A stretch of 64,000 nucleotides of DNA from Albugo candida (GCA_905220665.1 CAJNAR010000154.1:372001-436000); one strand, 5' to 3'. Shown: positions 22,911 to 33,664, counted from the first letter of the stretch. The notes: a model not told the origin generated them from the sequence alone. Made by a program: numbers and translations.

Positions 22911-23377
22911 GTAAACGATGCATGAGGTAACAAAGATGACATAGAGGTTCATGATTGCATATCTTGACGAAGGGTACGCTACACCTCTAGAAATTTCTGA
23001 CGTCCTTACATTAATTATCAAGCATTCTCCTCATCTTAAAGCAGAAATTCTGTCATTTGCTTCATTCATCGGAGTCTCCGGCAGTGCGCAACTAGAAGCG
23101 CAATGATGCGAAGAACTCCCATGTTGTGCCGATTACAACAATGCTTATTAGGGGATCATAGTAAGGTCGTACTCGTGCGAGACCTTTTTAATTTTCTGTT
23201 GGTACGTTGTGCCACTTTTCGTTGGATTCTACACCGATAAGATGAGATCTTGATGACTGACTCATGTATATTGATCAAGGAAGCCTTCATCGCCTTCTTG
23301 AAGCACCGTGTCGTACATTATAGGAATAACTCTCACGCGAGAAAATACGATAATGCGATGCGCTGCTTAACAGTTTC

Positions 23378-23770
23378 TCACGCTGACACATTTTCGAAAT
23401 CTTCTCGTACGAGGCTACCAACCCGACTTGAAGTCGACGATAAATAAGCACAAGGATACGATAATCCGCATCCATGATGAGAGTGTTTAGATAGAATGGG
23501 ATCGTTGTTGTGGGTTGTATACGTACCGACAATGTCAGAAGATGCTTTTATACACACAATCGCAATCTGGTTTGCGTGAATGTGATAAATCATCTCATAA
23601 TCGATTTCCGTTGAGCTCGCAGTTTCTCTTCGCCTGCAGGAACAATTGTCAGCCGAATACACCCTTCTTGAAACTCCATGACGTGAGATATAAAAATTGA
23701 CGTTCAATACAATCACATTTCTGTATCTGTCATTAGCTACAAGTTTTACGGCCGTAAACGCTATGCTCAT
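23378..23770 (-). CDS. doubtful ORF, 130 aa
   Basis: An ATG-to-stop frame divergent from the DBR1 gene. It has a weak hydrophobic N-terminus (MSIAFTAVKLVA) and a Cys/Arg patch (DNCSCRRRET). There is no recognisable domain. It may be spurious, since the flanking area is decayed. Confidence 0.2.
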   Translation of the reverse strand: MSIAFTAVKLVANDRYRNVIVLNVNFYISRHGVSRRVYSADNCSCRRRETASSTEIDYEMIYHIHANQIAIVCIKASSDIVGTYTTHNNDPILSKHSHHGCGLSYPCAYLSSTSSRVGSLVREDFENVSA

Positions 23771-24006
23771 TTCATTTACTCTTACTCCAAGACATCAAAT
23801 TCACGTACGCTGTTCGACTACCAATCTGTTTGCAGTCACTAGAGACCGCATCTGTAGTACCTATTCAACAATCCCTCTCACCTTTGGAGTCGTTTATCAT
23901 TTTCGAAAAAGAACGTTTATACAATGGAAAGAATTCTACAGTACGACTTATTCGAATTCGAATGTCTCCATTTTCAACAATCAACAGCCAATCAATCTTT
24001 CTCGCA

Positions 24007-25299
24007 ATGGTTCGCATCGCAATTGTCGGTTGTGCGCACGGAAAACTCGATGAAATCTACGACACAGTCACATTTATGAATGAGAGAGATCCTGTGCATC
24101 CGATACGCCTCTTACTCTGCTGTGGTGACTTTCAGAGTATGCGTAATAACTCTGATTTAGAGACAATGGCTTGTCCGCCGAAATATCGAGCTTTAAACTC
24201 TTTTCACGAATATTACGCTGGGAAGAAAATTGCGCCCGTACTGACTGTTTTTATCGGAGGAAATCATGAAGCATCCAATTACCTGATGGATCTGCGCTAC
24301 GGAGGATGGGTAGCTCCTCGAATTTTCTTTCTCGGTTTCGCAGGCGTTATCCGAGTTGGTCGTGTTCGTATTGCTGGGATTTCAGGAATTTTCAAGCCTC
24401 ATGCATATCATTCGGGACATTATGAGACAATGCCTTTGAATCAAAGTACGATGAGAAGTGTGTATCACATTCGTCAGCTGGAAATCTATCGACTGTCTCT
24501 TCTCCAACATTTTCAAAGTGAAAAAATTGATATTTTCTTATCGCACGATTGGCCGCGTGGAATCGAGCAATACGGCGATACTGCAAAATTAATATCTAAG
24601 AAACCATTTTTCCGTAAGGAAATTCAGGCAAATACGTTGGGAAATCCAGCAACCGAATATTTACTGCACGAGCTTAAGCCGCTATATTGGTTTGCAGCTC
24701 ATCTGCACGTGAAATTTGCGGCTATTGTGCCTCAAGAGCCGGGCAATATAGAGCTGAATTCCGAGTCTAAAGAATCTGATAAACCGACTCAAAATGAAGT
24801 GAATCGAATTCTGCCGGGGACGAAATTCCTCGCTTTAGACAAATGTCTCCCTGGACGCGATTTTCTTCAAGTTTTGGAATTCCCGGACGCTTTGAAAGAA
24901 GCTCCAGGGAATGAAGAAGACCTTATTATTGAATATGACGCAGAATGGCTTGCGATATTAAAAGCGACGTATCGCTTTGAAACTCTTTCGCAGAAAGAAA
25001 TCCCTCTCCCAAATGAGAAAATATGTGTAAAGAGTGAAGATATCAATTACATTCATTCTCGAATGAAAATGTTTGTGAGTAAAAGTCCGAAGAGAGCGAA
25101 TGAATGGATTACGGATTTTGTGCAAACTGTGCCAACATACGAAGAAGAGCCGGATGTTATGAATGTACGCCAAGGAAATCCGCAGACAGATACATTATTG
25201 GCGGTTCTTGAGCTGCCTCATGTGATCACACGTCCGTTTGACAGCAATGAACCAATAAGTGACCCAAATGCCATCGCATTGGACGATGAAGAGATCTAA
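24007..25299 (+). CDS. DBR1: RNA lariat debranching enzyme
   Basis: Single exon, 430 aa. It hydrolyses the 2'-5' bond of intron lariats after splicing, allowing intron turnover; it acts in nucleus and cytoplasm. The N-terminal metallophosphoesterase domain (residues 1-235) carries the metal-binding motifs VGCAHGKLD, LLCCGDFQ, IGGNHE, LSHDWPRG and AHLHVKF, all intact, and the DBR1-specific GGWVAP, GISGIFK and PPKYR. The C-terminal DBR1 domain begins at FLALDKCLPGRDFL. The start was chosen at ATG 24007 (MVRIAIVGCAHGK) because this is where homology begins; the frame runs 59 codons further upstream but without conserved sequence. A debranching gene fits an intron-containing genome. Downstream gene starts about 108 bp later. 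Confidence 0.95.
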   Translation: MVRIAIVGCAHGKLDEIYDTVTFMNERDPVHPIRLLLCCGDFQSMRNNSDLETMACPPKYRALNSFHEYYAGKKIAPVLTVFIGGNHEASNYLMDLRYGGWVAPRIFFLGFAGVIRVGRVRIAGISGIFKPHAYHSGHYETMPLNQSTMRSVYHIRQLEIYRLSLLQHFQSEKIDIFLSHDWPRGIEQYGDTAKLISKKPFFRKEIQANTLGNPATEYLLHELKPLYWFAAHLHVKFAAIVPQEPGNIELNSESKESDKPTQNEVNRILPGTKFLALDKCLPGRDFLQVLEFPDALKEAPGNEEDLIIEYDAEWLAILKATYRFETLSQKEIPLPNEKICVKSEDINYIHSRMKMFVSKSPKRANEWITDFVQTVPTYEEEPDVMNVRQGNPQTDTLLAVLELPHVITRPFDSNEPISDPNAIALDDEEI

Positions 25300-25406
25300 T
25301 TACAATAAGGTAATCGGATTGGGTAATAATACGAGTTGTTAGTATTATATATTAGAGGGTATCACTTAAAGTGCACTTACCGCTACTATAAATAGAAACA
25401 GGACAT

Positions 25407-26317
25407 ATGTTGATGAGGGGTTTTGAACGCAGCGTTTCAACCAATCAGATTCTTGCCGGAAATATGAGCGTCGTGCTGCACCGAAAGCACTTTCTCGTCG
25501 ATAAAAAGCCATTTTTCCAGCATTTCTATCCAAAGGATCTCGCCATAACCGCCGCACGAAGTGTAGTTATTCAAGGACTCAATGTTGTAAACGAATATAT
25601 CTCAACAATGGACCTTTCCGACCACGAAAACTCTGATGATTCAGACAAAGACGATGTGGATGAACGAACGATATTTGAGCTTCCAGCAGCCCGTGATTTC
25701 TACGTTTCCTGTACAAAACTATTTGTGAAATCGCTCAGTATCTCGACATGTTTACGCTGCGCGGAAGTCACTTGTATTCGTATCTTTTCGGTTCCAACTG
25801 TAAGCAAATTGATCAAAGGTATTGTGCATTAGTTATGAGAGGCTGCATCTATTCGGTATCAAGTGGTTTATTAGATGTTGGACGCTCTGCGGTACGAAAA
25901 TACAGTCGAACCGGAAGTCGAAGTAGTACCGCGATCTTGATGGTAAAAACCGGTATATGGGCCTCGGTATTAAGTCATATCGCTATTTTCATTGTCGAAG
26001 AGGTACTTTGTGCATTTTATCTTTTCATTTTCAGGCGTTAAATGATGTGAAATTGCACATAGGTGACACAGATTGCACAGATTCTCTATCGTCGGTATCG
26101 ATTGCGAGTATTGGACTCATCTACGTCGTATTCGCCTTTGTACAAAAATCGCAATGAAATGGATTTTTTTCTTCGAATCACGTACAAAAATGCAACACGC
26201 TGTGCTCTGTCTATCGTCACAAGTGGAACTGCTGCCGCAATCGGCTCCTACCTTCGTCCCGGGAAGGGTACAGTTATAGGCGCCACCATCGGCGATTCCA
26301 TCGCTTACGCACTCTAG
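25407..26317 (+). CDS. hypothetical membrane protein, three exons
   Basis: Best model: exons 25407 (or ATG 25464)-25703, 25739-26002 and 26063-26317. The second intron (60 bp, GTACTT...CACATAG) is well supported, giving IVEEVTQIAQILYRRYR in phase. The first, 35 bp (GTTTCC...CTCAG), is unusually short and weak, so a sequence error or other splice there is possible. The product is about 265 aa: an acidic stretch (SDHENSDDSDKDD), then a region with a hydrophobic helix (IWASVLSHIAIFIVEE) and a Gly-rich C-terminal helix (SGTAAAIGSYLRPGKG, then TVIGATIGDSIAYAL) resembling glycine-zipper membrane segments. I do not recognise the family. Confidence 0.6.
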
Positions 26318-26558
26318 CATCGGATATACCTTTTGTTCATAATATGACCTTGACAATACAATCCCTCCCACCTTCTATCCAATTAGTAATGCGACATGTA
26401 ACTCCATAATCATATATTTCTGGTTCACGCACCATTACTGGGTTCATTTACAAATATAACACCGTTTTCTCCAAATTTGAAACGTTCGACTTAATTCGTA
26501 AAAACGCGCTTTCTTTGCGTCACGCTTGCTCCCAAATATCACAGAACCTATTCCATTC

Positions 26559-27637
26559 ATGGCTTCTGCCGATAGCGCTCTTCTGGAGACAATTTTACTC
26601 GATGAGGCCACACCTTCTGTTCCACAATCCGAGTCCAAAGAATTGAAACATTCCGACAACATTCAACCCCAAAACAATCACTCTTCTTCATTTTCGGCGG
26701 TATTACCGCCTCTACTCGTTCCATCAACAACACAAAACCTACGCGTGACATCGCAAATGCGCAACCACAACACATCTATACCGGGCTATTTTCACCGGAG
26801 GCCTCGCGTCACTCTTTTGAAGTAGCACATCGTCGCGCAAAAACATTGGAATCCGAAGTGCTGGAATTACTTTCCGACAAGAGTGATACATCGTCGCGTT
26901 TACATAAAACGCAAGGCAACGGGTATCGAAGTAGTGGCCATCCGGAAAAAAAACGACATACACTCTCCAATGGAAAAACCGGTAATGTGGTGAGTGATAC
27001 GTTATGGACGATTCTGTCGCGGATGAGAAGCGGCTTACAGAAGCGGGAGATTGAGTACGATTTACTGTCTGGATCATCGCCATTGTCAAGAACCGAAGAC
27101 TCTGAGACCGATGGTGACGGCTTACAATTGAGTCCTCAGCAATTCTCACAAGAAAATCGATCTTTACGATTGGAATCTGTCCGGAAACCCCGTTCAGCGC
27201 TAAAACGAGTGTCCAAGTACTCTAATAGACCGGTACCCGATGATAGTTCGCAGAAAAAAATGATCATTTCACCTGAAAGACGGATTCGATGGGATGAGAC
27301 GATAGTAAAGATAGACGATGAGCAATTGGAAGTAGCGGAATCCATTCAGGCGTCGGAACAAGCGGGTAAAGAACCGTCAGACGCTTCGTTGAAGAAAACG
27401 AGAAGTGTTGCATTGGCAAAGAAACATGGGGTTATGCGTCGATTAACTCCGAGTGAAAAAGAAGAGTTGTACAAAGTCCGACCCGATTTGATGATCATTC
27501 CGAATTGGGCTCAAAAGTACAGAGAAGAAATGATGGAAACATCAACGGGAACTTGGAGTATTTGGCTCGTTTGGGCTTTGGCTCTCTTACTGGTGACCTT
27601 GATCATTCTTGTAATTTCAGTGGTACAAGAGCATTGA
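26559..27637 (+). CDS. tail-anchored protein, possible PP1 inhibitor-2-like segment
   Basis: Model: exons 26559-26699 and 26801-27637, intron 101 bp (GTATTA...CCGGAG), phase 0; product about 325 aa. The intron is longer than its neighbours and its donor is weak, but it is needed to pass from the first frame, which holds the only good ATG, to the long second frame. The middle is Ser/Arg-rich and phosphorylatable. Residues around SALKRVS...RRIRWDETIVKIDDEQLE resemble the SILK-like plus RVxW/WDE region of protein phosphatase 1 inhibitor-2 proteins, but the TPY site is missing. The C-terminus (WSIWLVWALALLLVTLIILV) is one membrane helix followed by nine residues, so it is probably anchored with the N-terminus in the cytosol. 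Confidence 0.6.
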
Positions 27638-27639
27638 TA

Positions 27640-28227
27640 TGCAAAATGTGCAAAATGGTGCAAACAAAGCTGTTTGGAATCTGCGTTGTATACTGACATT
27701 ATCTCTGGTTTCGGTACCTATGCCTGGATCACTCTCAGTCTGTAAACTCATAGAAGCCTCATTTCTCGGCAATGTTGTGTGTTGCGTTCCAATATTTACT
27801 TGCGTGCTTTTGTTCATCTATAATATAAATGTGTAAAGGATATAAAATAATCGCGAGTATACAATAGGAAGAAAAGCAAGGTACCAGTCGCGCCCCAAGT
27901 CGGAAGGAATCCACAAATTACAAATGTGATCCTACCGTATGATAAAAACCACAAGAATACGCACATGCTCAATCTCGATAATGAACAGCATGAAACAAAT
28001 ACAAGTCTCCATACCCGGCTCCATATAAGAAGGGACGAAACATTGGTCGACTGATTTCATATTTGAGAAACTCTGTAAATGGTAAACGATGCCATTTGAC
28101 TGCTTTTTTCCCTTGGCTTCCTTCCATTATTTCGTAACAATGACACAAAATACCGCTAATACCGGTATTATCCACCACTACACTTACCGTAAACCATATG
28201 TCATGAACCACACATTATCCACTGGAC
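27640..28227. other. intergenic gap
   Basis: I see no supportable gene. It should hold the terminator of the tail-anchored gene and the promoter of the RNA-binding protein gene. Confidence 0.5.
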
Positions 28228-29509
28228 ATGAAGTCATCGCAATGGTCTTCACGCGAAGTATCTCACGTTGTAAAGATCGAGAACGTCCCATCTTCTATCA
28301 CGGACCGTCAAATTTCAATGGCATTCCGAATCTATGGTCCAATTGTCGATATACAAAACCGTTCAGCTGCAAATGAGACTGCAATTGTAATATTCGAACA
28401 GGAGCCTCACGCCCTTTGCGCTGTCAAACGAACAAATCGCTCGGTACGAACACATATTTGAAATCGCACATTTTCTCATTTGAGTCCGAAAGATATTTTA
28501 CGGCCGTCAAATTAAAACAATTTATCGAAAAAGCGTTAAAACCGGTCGCATTTGCTCCAATTTTCGGCGTGGGCAGTGCCAATTGGGCGCTGATTGCAAG
28601 TACGTTACACACACACATCCAACCACAATCACACATTCTCTTTGCAGGTCGTTGCATCAGCTTCCGGACGGGTCATTTGCTGCAAAAACACCAAATTCCG
28701 ACTCGAAATTGATCGTCAAAGAACCGTCCAACAATGTGAATACAGAGACATTTCAGTGTTTCGAATGCGAGAAATCAATCTCACAAGCTGTCGGTGTGCG
28801 TTGTCGGTCGTGTCAATGCGATTCTCAAGCGCCAATGTACTGTGTATCATGCGATATGTACATACATTCCTCTTGCAAAGCGATGCAAAAACATGTGCGC
28901 GAGTATCAGATCGTATCAGAACAATCATTCTGCAGTGAATGTGACGAAACGCGTCCAAATGTGTGGTGTACACAATGTAAAGCGCTCTATTGCTCGCTAT
29001 GCGATGTGAAAGCCCATCAATTCAAAGGAACGCGTCAGCACGATCGAAAGTGTCTCCACATTGAAAAAGTCGAAAATGAGAAGAAATTGCGATATATTGA
29101 GACAACGCCCAAAATCGCACTTTCGAGCGAATCCGAGTCGGAAATCGAGTCGGAAATGGAAACAGCGCCCGTCAAAGTGAAAGAGGTGAAAAAGGTGAAA
29201 AAGGTGAAAAAGGTGAAAAAGGTGAAAAAGAGCGATACAATGGACGAAACAATCGCATCAAAAAAAAGAAAAATCGATACAAAGTCGCATTCGAGTCGAA
29301 ATTCCGCGACGATCTCTGAAGGCAGTACACATTCGCTGGTGAAGCGTATTGAAGCGTATCGAGTGAGCATCGACTCAACACCGATGCATCTGAGTACCTC
29401 ACTCAATAGTTTCGAACGACTTTTAGCGCACGATTGCGCGGAACGACTTGGATTGCAGCATCAAAGCATCGGAGAAGGTTTGGATCGTCATATAATCATC
29501 TCGAAATAG
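28228..29509 (+). CDS. RRM-CCCH-B-box-like-R3H RNA-binding protein
   Basis: Exons 28228-28443, 28493-28599 and 28648-29509; introns of 49 bp (GTACGA...GAAAG) and 48 bp (GTACGT...TTGCAG), both in phase; product 394 aa. Domains in order: an RRM at about 13-87 (VVKIENVPSSITDRQI..IYGPIVDI), a C-x7-C-x5-C-x3-H zinc finger at C93, C101, C107 and H111 whose last part exists only after splicing, then Cys/His-rich B-box-like modules at about 145-235, a Lys-rich stretch with five KKV repeats, and a C-terminal R3H domain at about 340-394 (FERLLAHDCAERLGLQHQSI). Several independent nucleic-acid-binding modules suggest a role in mRNA processing or stability. It ends 28 bp from the convergent eIF2-beta gene. 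Confidence 0.85.
29185..29232 (+). repeat. 9-bp tandem repeat in coding sequence
   Basis: Five copies of GTGAAAAAG encode Lys-Lys-Val repeats in the RNA-binding protein; the unit keeps the frame. Confidence 0.85.
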
Positions 29510-29537
29510 CGTTCTGCCATCGTATTTATCATTATCG

Positions 29538-30328
29538 CTACTTTCGTGCAGCTCTTCGATCGGCTCGGGTAGCCGCATGGAACCCGGATCGGATCGCTGA
29601 CACGGAACGGCTACTTCCACATTCCTGACAATGGACGAAATACAGACGACTTACACTATCTCTGGTGAGTGTTGTGTTTGGTGATCGACACATTTGGCAC
29701 GTGACGTATTCGGTGATATATTTTCGGAGGACGCTCTCAATGTACTTTGGGACATACCGACCGCGAATCACAAGTCTTTGATTCCCATCGATGGAACCTT
29801 CGGTCCCCAGTTCTGTGAGCGTAAACTGAAGCACATGATCTGGATTCCGATGCATCATCTGGCAAATCTCTTGGAAATTGACCCAAAGCGTTTTTTTCGT
29901 ACCGACTGCATAAAGAGTGAGGGAAATGGAAATGGAGGGAACATAATGAGGGAGAACGGACCGCGCATTAATTGGGGTGGTTTCATAGTATGTCGTTTAC
30001 GGTCGCTGAGCTCTGGGTTGTTTTCGTGTAATTTGGTCATAATTCGAGCTAAAAGTTCTTTCTCGTAAGAGTACATTGCAGGATCTTGCATCATTCCAAT
30101 GCCGTCATTTGTTGGTGAGATCGTTTCGCTTGAAATCGGTTCTATGACCTAAAGAAAGCGGTGAGGTTGAATTACAATGGGAAATGTATTGACCTCTTTC
30201 TTCTTCTTTTTCTTCTTTTTCTTCGTCAAATCGAACATGGAAGCAACGTCCGTGGAAGATGAGGGTACTGGTGGAGGGATAGACTCGTTAGTTGCGTCCA
30301 TTGTGACGGAAGGAATGGGCGAGGTCAT
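29538..30328 (-). CDS. EIF2S2: translation initiation factor eIF2 subunit beta
   Basis: Exons on the minus strand 30328-30194, 30148-29962 and 29905-29538; introns 45 and 56 bp, both in phase; product 229 aa. eIF2-beta is part of the GTP-dependent complex that brings initiator tRNA to the ribosome. Visible: an N-terminal poly-Lys block (eIF5/eIF2B-epsilon binding type), YEKELLARI...[28 protein letters not shown] made only by splicing, [20 protein letters not shown], and the C-terminal zinc ribbon C-x2-C ([11 protein letters not shown]) and C-x2-C ([11 protein letters not shown]) intact. It has one poly-Lys block rather than three and is shorter than animal homologues. The start at 30328 is the first ATG in frame; another lies nine codons on. 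Confidence 0.93.
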
Positions 30329-30776
30329 GATGGATAATGAGGCGTTTTGGACCAAGTAGAATGAGCGCGATTGTGATTGGATGAAATGGAGTGTGATTAT
30401 AGCCAATAGGCGTTAATGATGCAGTAGTAGGAGAATTGTGTCGTTAAAATGCTGTTTTACGGTAATGTGAGAGAATGCTGAGAAATTGGAAACAAACGAA
30501 TAGGATTTGGTAGTGAAAGGAAGAAGTGAGAGTCTGAGCTATGAGATTCGATGGTCGGAAAGTGAAAAAAGCTGCTTCCACGTGGGAATGTTTGTAGTGA
30601 AAAGTGGCGATCTGTGAGTAGGATATATGTGGCATGCAGTTAGCACAAGTGCATGGATTGAATTCGCAGAGTGAGATCTGCGTCAAGTAGAGCAAAATGT
30701 AGCAGTTTCTATGAACGAACATTTATTGAGCATCATATAATGCTTAAGGGCAAAACAACCACGCATCTTATTCCCT
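30329..30776. other. intergenic gap
   Basis: Contains the eIF2-beta promoter side and the 3' end of the secreted Cys-rich gene. I see no further gene. Confidence 0.5.
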
Positions 30777-31064
30777 TCAGGAGTCGGGGGCAACCGGCTT
30801 TGTTTTGCTTGTAAAACAAAATGGGGAACAACCTTTGCAGTTTGAATCTTGTACAATTTGCATGAATTCTGAACAAAATGGGCACTTCACTCTAAATTCT
30901 TCTTCATTTCTCACACACCAGTTTATGCACTCTTGATAACGAATAGCCTTCATCTTACATCTCGTACAATCCTTCGAGGGATAGCAAAGCTCTGAATCGG
31001 GACGGGAACCGGAGATGGCCATGAAGAAGACGATAAAAGTACTGACAAAGTTGACATGAACCAT
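30777..31064 (-). CDS. small secreted Cys-rich protein, 95 aa
   Basis: ATG-to-stop single exon. A signal peptide is clear: MVHVNFVSTFIVFFMAISGS, likely cleaved near residue 20-24. The mature part of about 72 residues has ten Cys (C27, C33, C36, C46, C50, C61, C64, C76, C79, C83), with three C-x2-C pairs, so up to five disulfides. No family recognised, and the spacing does not match the secreted Cys-rich family at 3.0-3.4 kb. Small size, secretion and high Cys fit an apoplastic effector or a wall-associated protein. The region upstream (31.1-31.3 kb) contains a relic of the pyrimidine-rich repeat of 3.6 kb. Confidence 0.65.
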   Translation of the reverse strand: MVHVNFVSTFIVFFMAISGSRPDSELCYPSKDCTRCKMKAIRYQECINWCVRNEEEFRVKCPFCSEFMQIVQDSNCKGCSPFCFTSKTKPVAPDS

Positions 31065-31667
31065 TGCAGACTGCTTGTATTTGGAAGATTTGAAAGTGAA
31101 CGGAAATGTGAACTCAACAATCGAGCATTCTGATTTAGTAAAGTGCTACTGACCAACCATTCAAGCTGTTCCATGTATTCACCAGACAGACTGATTATGA
31201 GAGATCGCGATTGCATCAATAGAGTCGGACTTCTGATCGAATTCCCGCCTTTCAGTACCCCTCTGACTTTTCTTCTCGCCTTTCTATTGTCACAGCAAGT
31301 GAGCCACAATTCTTCACGCGTTTATGGCTTCTTCTCTAATTGCTCACGTCCATAATTTTACTACAGTAATGTGATGTTTTTACCGCACCTTATTTGTGCG
31401 ATGTAATGTAAAAGCCATCTATCCCCTATGCTAGCTTGCTCCACGACAATGATACCATGGCTTGCTATAGTGCTCGCCGAGTGCCGTACAGCAATACCGG
31501 TGTCATCACCCCCATTATACGCCGCTAATAAGTTTCTTAGCTGCGGCTGTCAACAGTTAGCAATAGCTTGATTACGCACGCATCTCACTAGATGTGTCAC
31601 ACATTTATTCCGATCAAATTGTCATGTGGAAATGCTACATCCTCGAAGCACATGTGCATCATACTAA

Positions 31668-31880
31668 TACCACTCCTACATTGACGTCGGACATAGTTTC
31701 TTAGCGCAGGTGTCCAAAACGAAGTACAATGGTGCTTACGGTCCATACGAGCCTGGAGAAGCTATTTTGACCAAATCTCACGGTGCTCTGCCGATGTATC
31801 GCAATCCGCTTGGAAGCAAAGTCGCATTAGGAATAGTACTTTTCGTTTCTCGAAAGAAATGTATTGTCACGGAATGCTAA
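31668..31880 (+). pseudogene. orphan exon-like fragment, 70 codons
   Basis: An open stretch without an N-terminal ATG, reading YIDVGHSFLAQVSKTKYNGA, then YGPYEPGEAILTKSHGALP, MYRNPLGSKVALGIV and ending KKCIVTEC-stop. The composition is protein-like, so it may be a last exon or a remnant. No partner exon or family recognised; the surrounding 31.3-32.8 kb shows no other gene. Confidence 0.25.
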
Positions 31881-32868
31881 AGTGAGTGTATATGAACAGA
31901 CAGAATGGGATTATTTCAGCCTTTAATCGAAGCCTTTTATTTATCTCAAAGTACAGAGTTTGTATTCACGCTACTCATCTCCTGCATTCAGATGCACACC
32001 TTACTTGTGCTGATCCTAATCTTTGGCTTTTTCGCTCATGCTTCTCTACATCTTTGTGTCTATTAAAGCAACCTTAAGGACATGCTTTCATTGTGAAATG
32101 CATTCCTTGTATAATATTTCAGAGTATCGGTTCACATTGTAGCATGGGATCGCGCTGATTGGATGAAATATATTAGTGTTTTTATATCGGGAGAGTGAAT
32201 GTATGGGTATTACTTCCGTCGACATTGGAGCAATCGGTATGGGTAACGCGCATCGAATACGAACATAAGAGAACTTGTCTCTAAGTTCGCTTCAATGATG
32301 GCCAAATGTTGCAGTTTTGGGAGAGGTACAGTATCGACGATAATAAAAGACTTATCGGCTGGCCTCTTTATTTGAGCAGTACAGACGGCCTAATAGGTGA
32401 AGAAAGCGACAGGAATACGTCGAGTGTGTAATCATATCATTACAAAAAAGGGAATACAAATGCTAAATCCAGGAAATTATCGAAAAGTACGAGGTAGAAT
32501 GAGACGCAGTCATTTCTTTATATGACAAATTGTAACGGAACTCGCACGCAAAGTGCGAATTTGGCGGGTTTACAACACTTTCGAGTTGAAGGGGCTATTA
32601 TTGAAAGCGAATGATTTGTGGCCGATAGTGTGAGGAAACGATGTAAGCCGCAATTCAGGGAAGAATCGAAGAAATAAGGTATAATGCACCTAGATTTAGA
32701 CCAGGCACTTTGATTCACATAGAGTGAAAGAGTGTGAGTGAGGTACTAAAGTGGGATAACGCGATAGAGCCAATATAAAGAATGTGTTGATTGCGCGATT
32801 TATTCTCGAGTTGAACTGGATTCAACTACCACCACGATCTTGTCCTAAGATAATGTCTTTAATCAACA

Positions 32869-33397
32869 CTAATGATAAGGGTCGACTGGTCCAAATGTTT
32901 CGACAACTATCGGGGCCTCTGTGAATTGATGCATTGGAGGTGGCGATTCCAGTAGCCATTCCAAAGAGTGGACACAATCAGGAATGACCACATCGGGATC
33001 GTCGGTTGGTTTTGGAGGTTGAGCGTCGCAAATTCCTCGAACACGCGCTGAAACAGGTCCAAACCGCGCAGCAGACGTTAAAGAGGGTGCTACATAGACG
33101 TATCCATCAGTATCCTATCTCAAATTGTCGCTTCACGCGTACCTGCATTCAAAAAACGAACGGATGATTGAAAGAGCCTTTTGTTTCTCGCCAACATTTT
33201 TGGTATGTAATACTAGGACACATCCCATTTGTGTGTAACAACGTGTTAGCCTAGGATACAAGGTTTCTCGATGCGATACGTCACCAACAGTCGTTTTTCG
33301 CGCGTAACGATCGACGACTGAGGCAAAGGTCGCTCCAACCTTTTGTGTAACGACCGAGAGAATGGATCTCAGTCCCAATGCACAGTCTCATTCTCAT
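32869..33397 (-). CDS. probable nuclear COX1 C-terminal fragment (COX1-C), 5' part unresolved
   Basis: The last exon (33114 or 33089 down to 32869) ends in HSLEWLLESPPPMHQFTEAP and IVVETFGPVDPYH. This matches the C-terminal end of mitochondrial cytochrome c oxidase subunit 1, which typically reads LEW.LPSPPP.HTFEE.P. Several protist lineages encode this part of COX1 as a separate nuclear gene (Cox1-c), imported into mitochondria. The preceding Arg/Ser/Ala-rich stretch (SLTSAARFGPVSARVRG) could be a targeting signal. The 5' exon is not certain: a plausible start is ATG 33397 (MRMRLCIGTEIHSLGRYTK), joined by an intron of about 240 bp; other splices are possible. It is divergent with a Lys-rich mini-ORF at 33446. 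Confidence 0.6.
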
Positions 33398-33445
33398 ATT
33401 ACACACTAAGCGCCAACGTTGAATTACACCAAAGAACAAAGCACA

Positions 33446-33544
33446 ATGGCACCAAAGAAAGATCAAACCAAAGAACCAAAAATGGACAACAAGAAAGCTG
33501 AAAAGCAACAGCAAGAGCCCAAGAAAAAAGGTGGAAAGAAATAA
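33446..33544 (+). CDS. Lys-rich 32-residue mini-ORF
   Basis: ATG to TAA encoding MAPKKDQTKEPKMDNKKAEK, then QQQEPKKKGGKK. It starts 48 bp from the divergent ATG at 33397. The N-terminus resembles the basic leader of ribosomal protein eS25, but no S25 body follows and I find no good splice donor. It may be a real microprotein or the first exon of a gene lost downstream. Confidence 0.35.
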   Translation: MAPKKDQTKEPKMDNKKAEKQQQEPKKKGGKK

Positions 33545-33664
33545 AGCGATGAAATGCGTCTGGTCCTATCGCTCCAACGTTGTCGCTCTTGCGAATGTGC
33601 ACTGGGAATTGTGGATAGGGCTATGTAGATAACTGAATGTAAAATGATCAAATTACGAATCTCT

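Noticed and set aside
27639..27836. 65-codon plus-strand frame after the tail-anchored gene
   Set aside because: Starts without ATG context of a gene, no domain; hydrophobic composition is likely chance.
33133..33378. 81-codon minus-strand frame as first exon of the COX1-C gene
   Set aside because: It begins at TTG with a stop just upstream, and no splice joins it in phase to the COX1-like exon.
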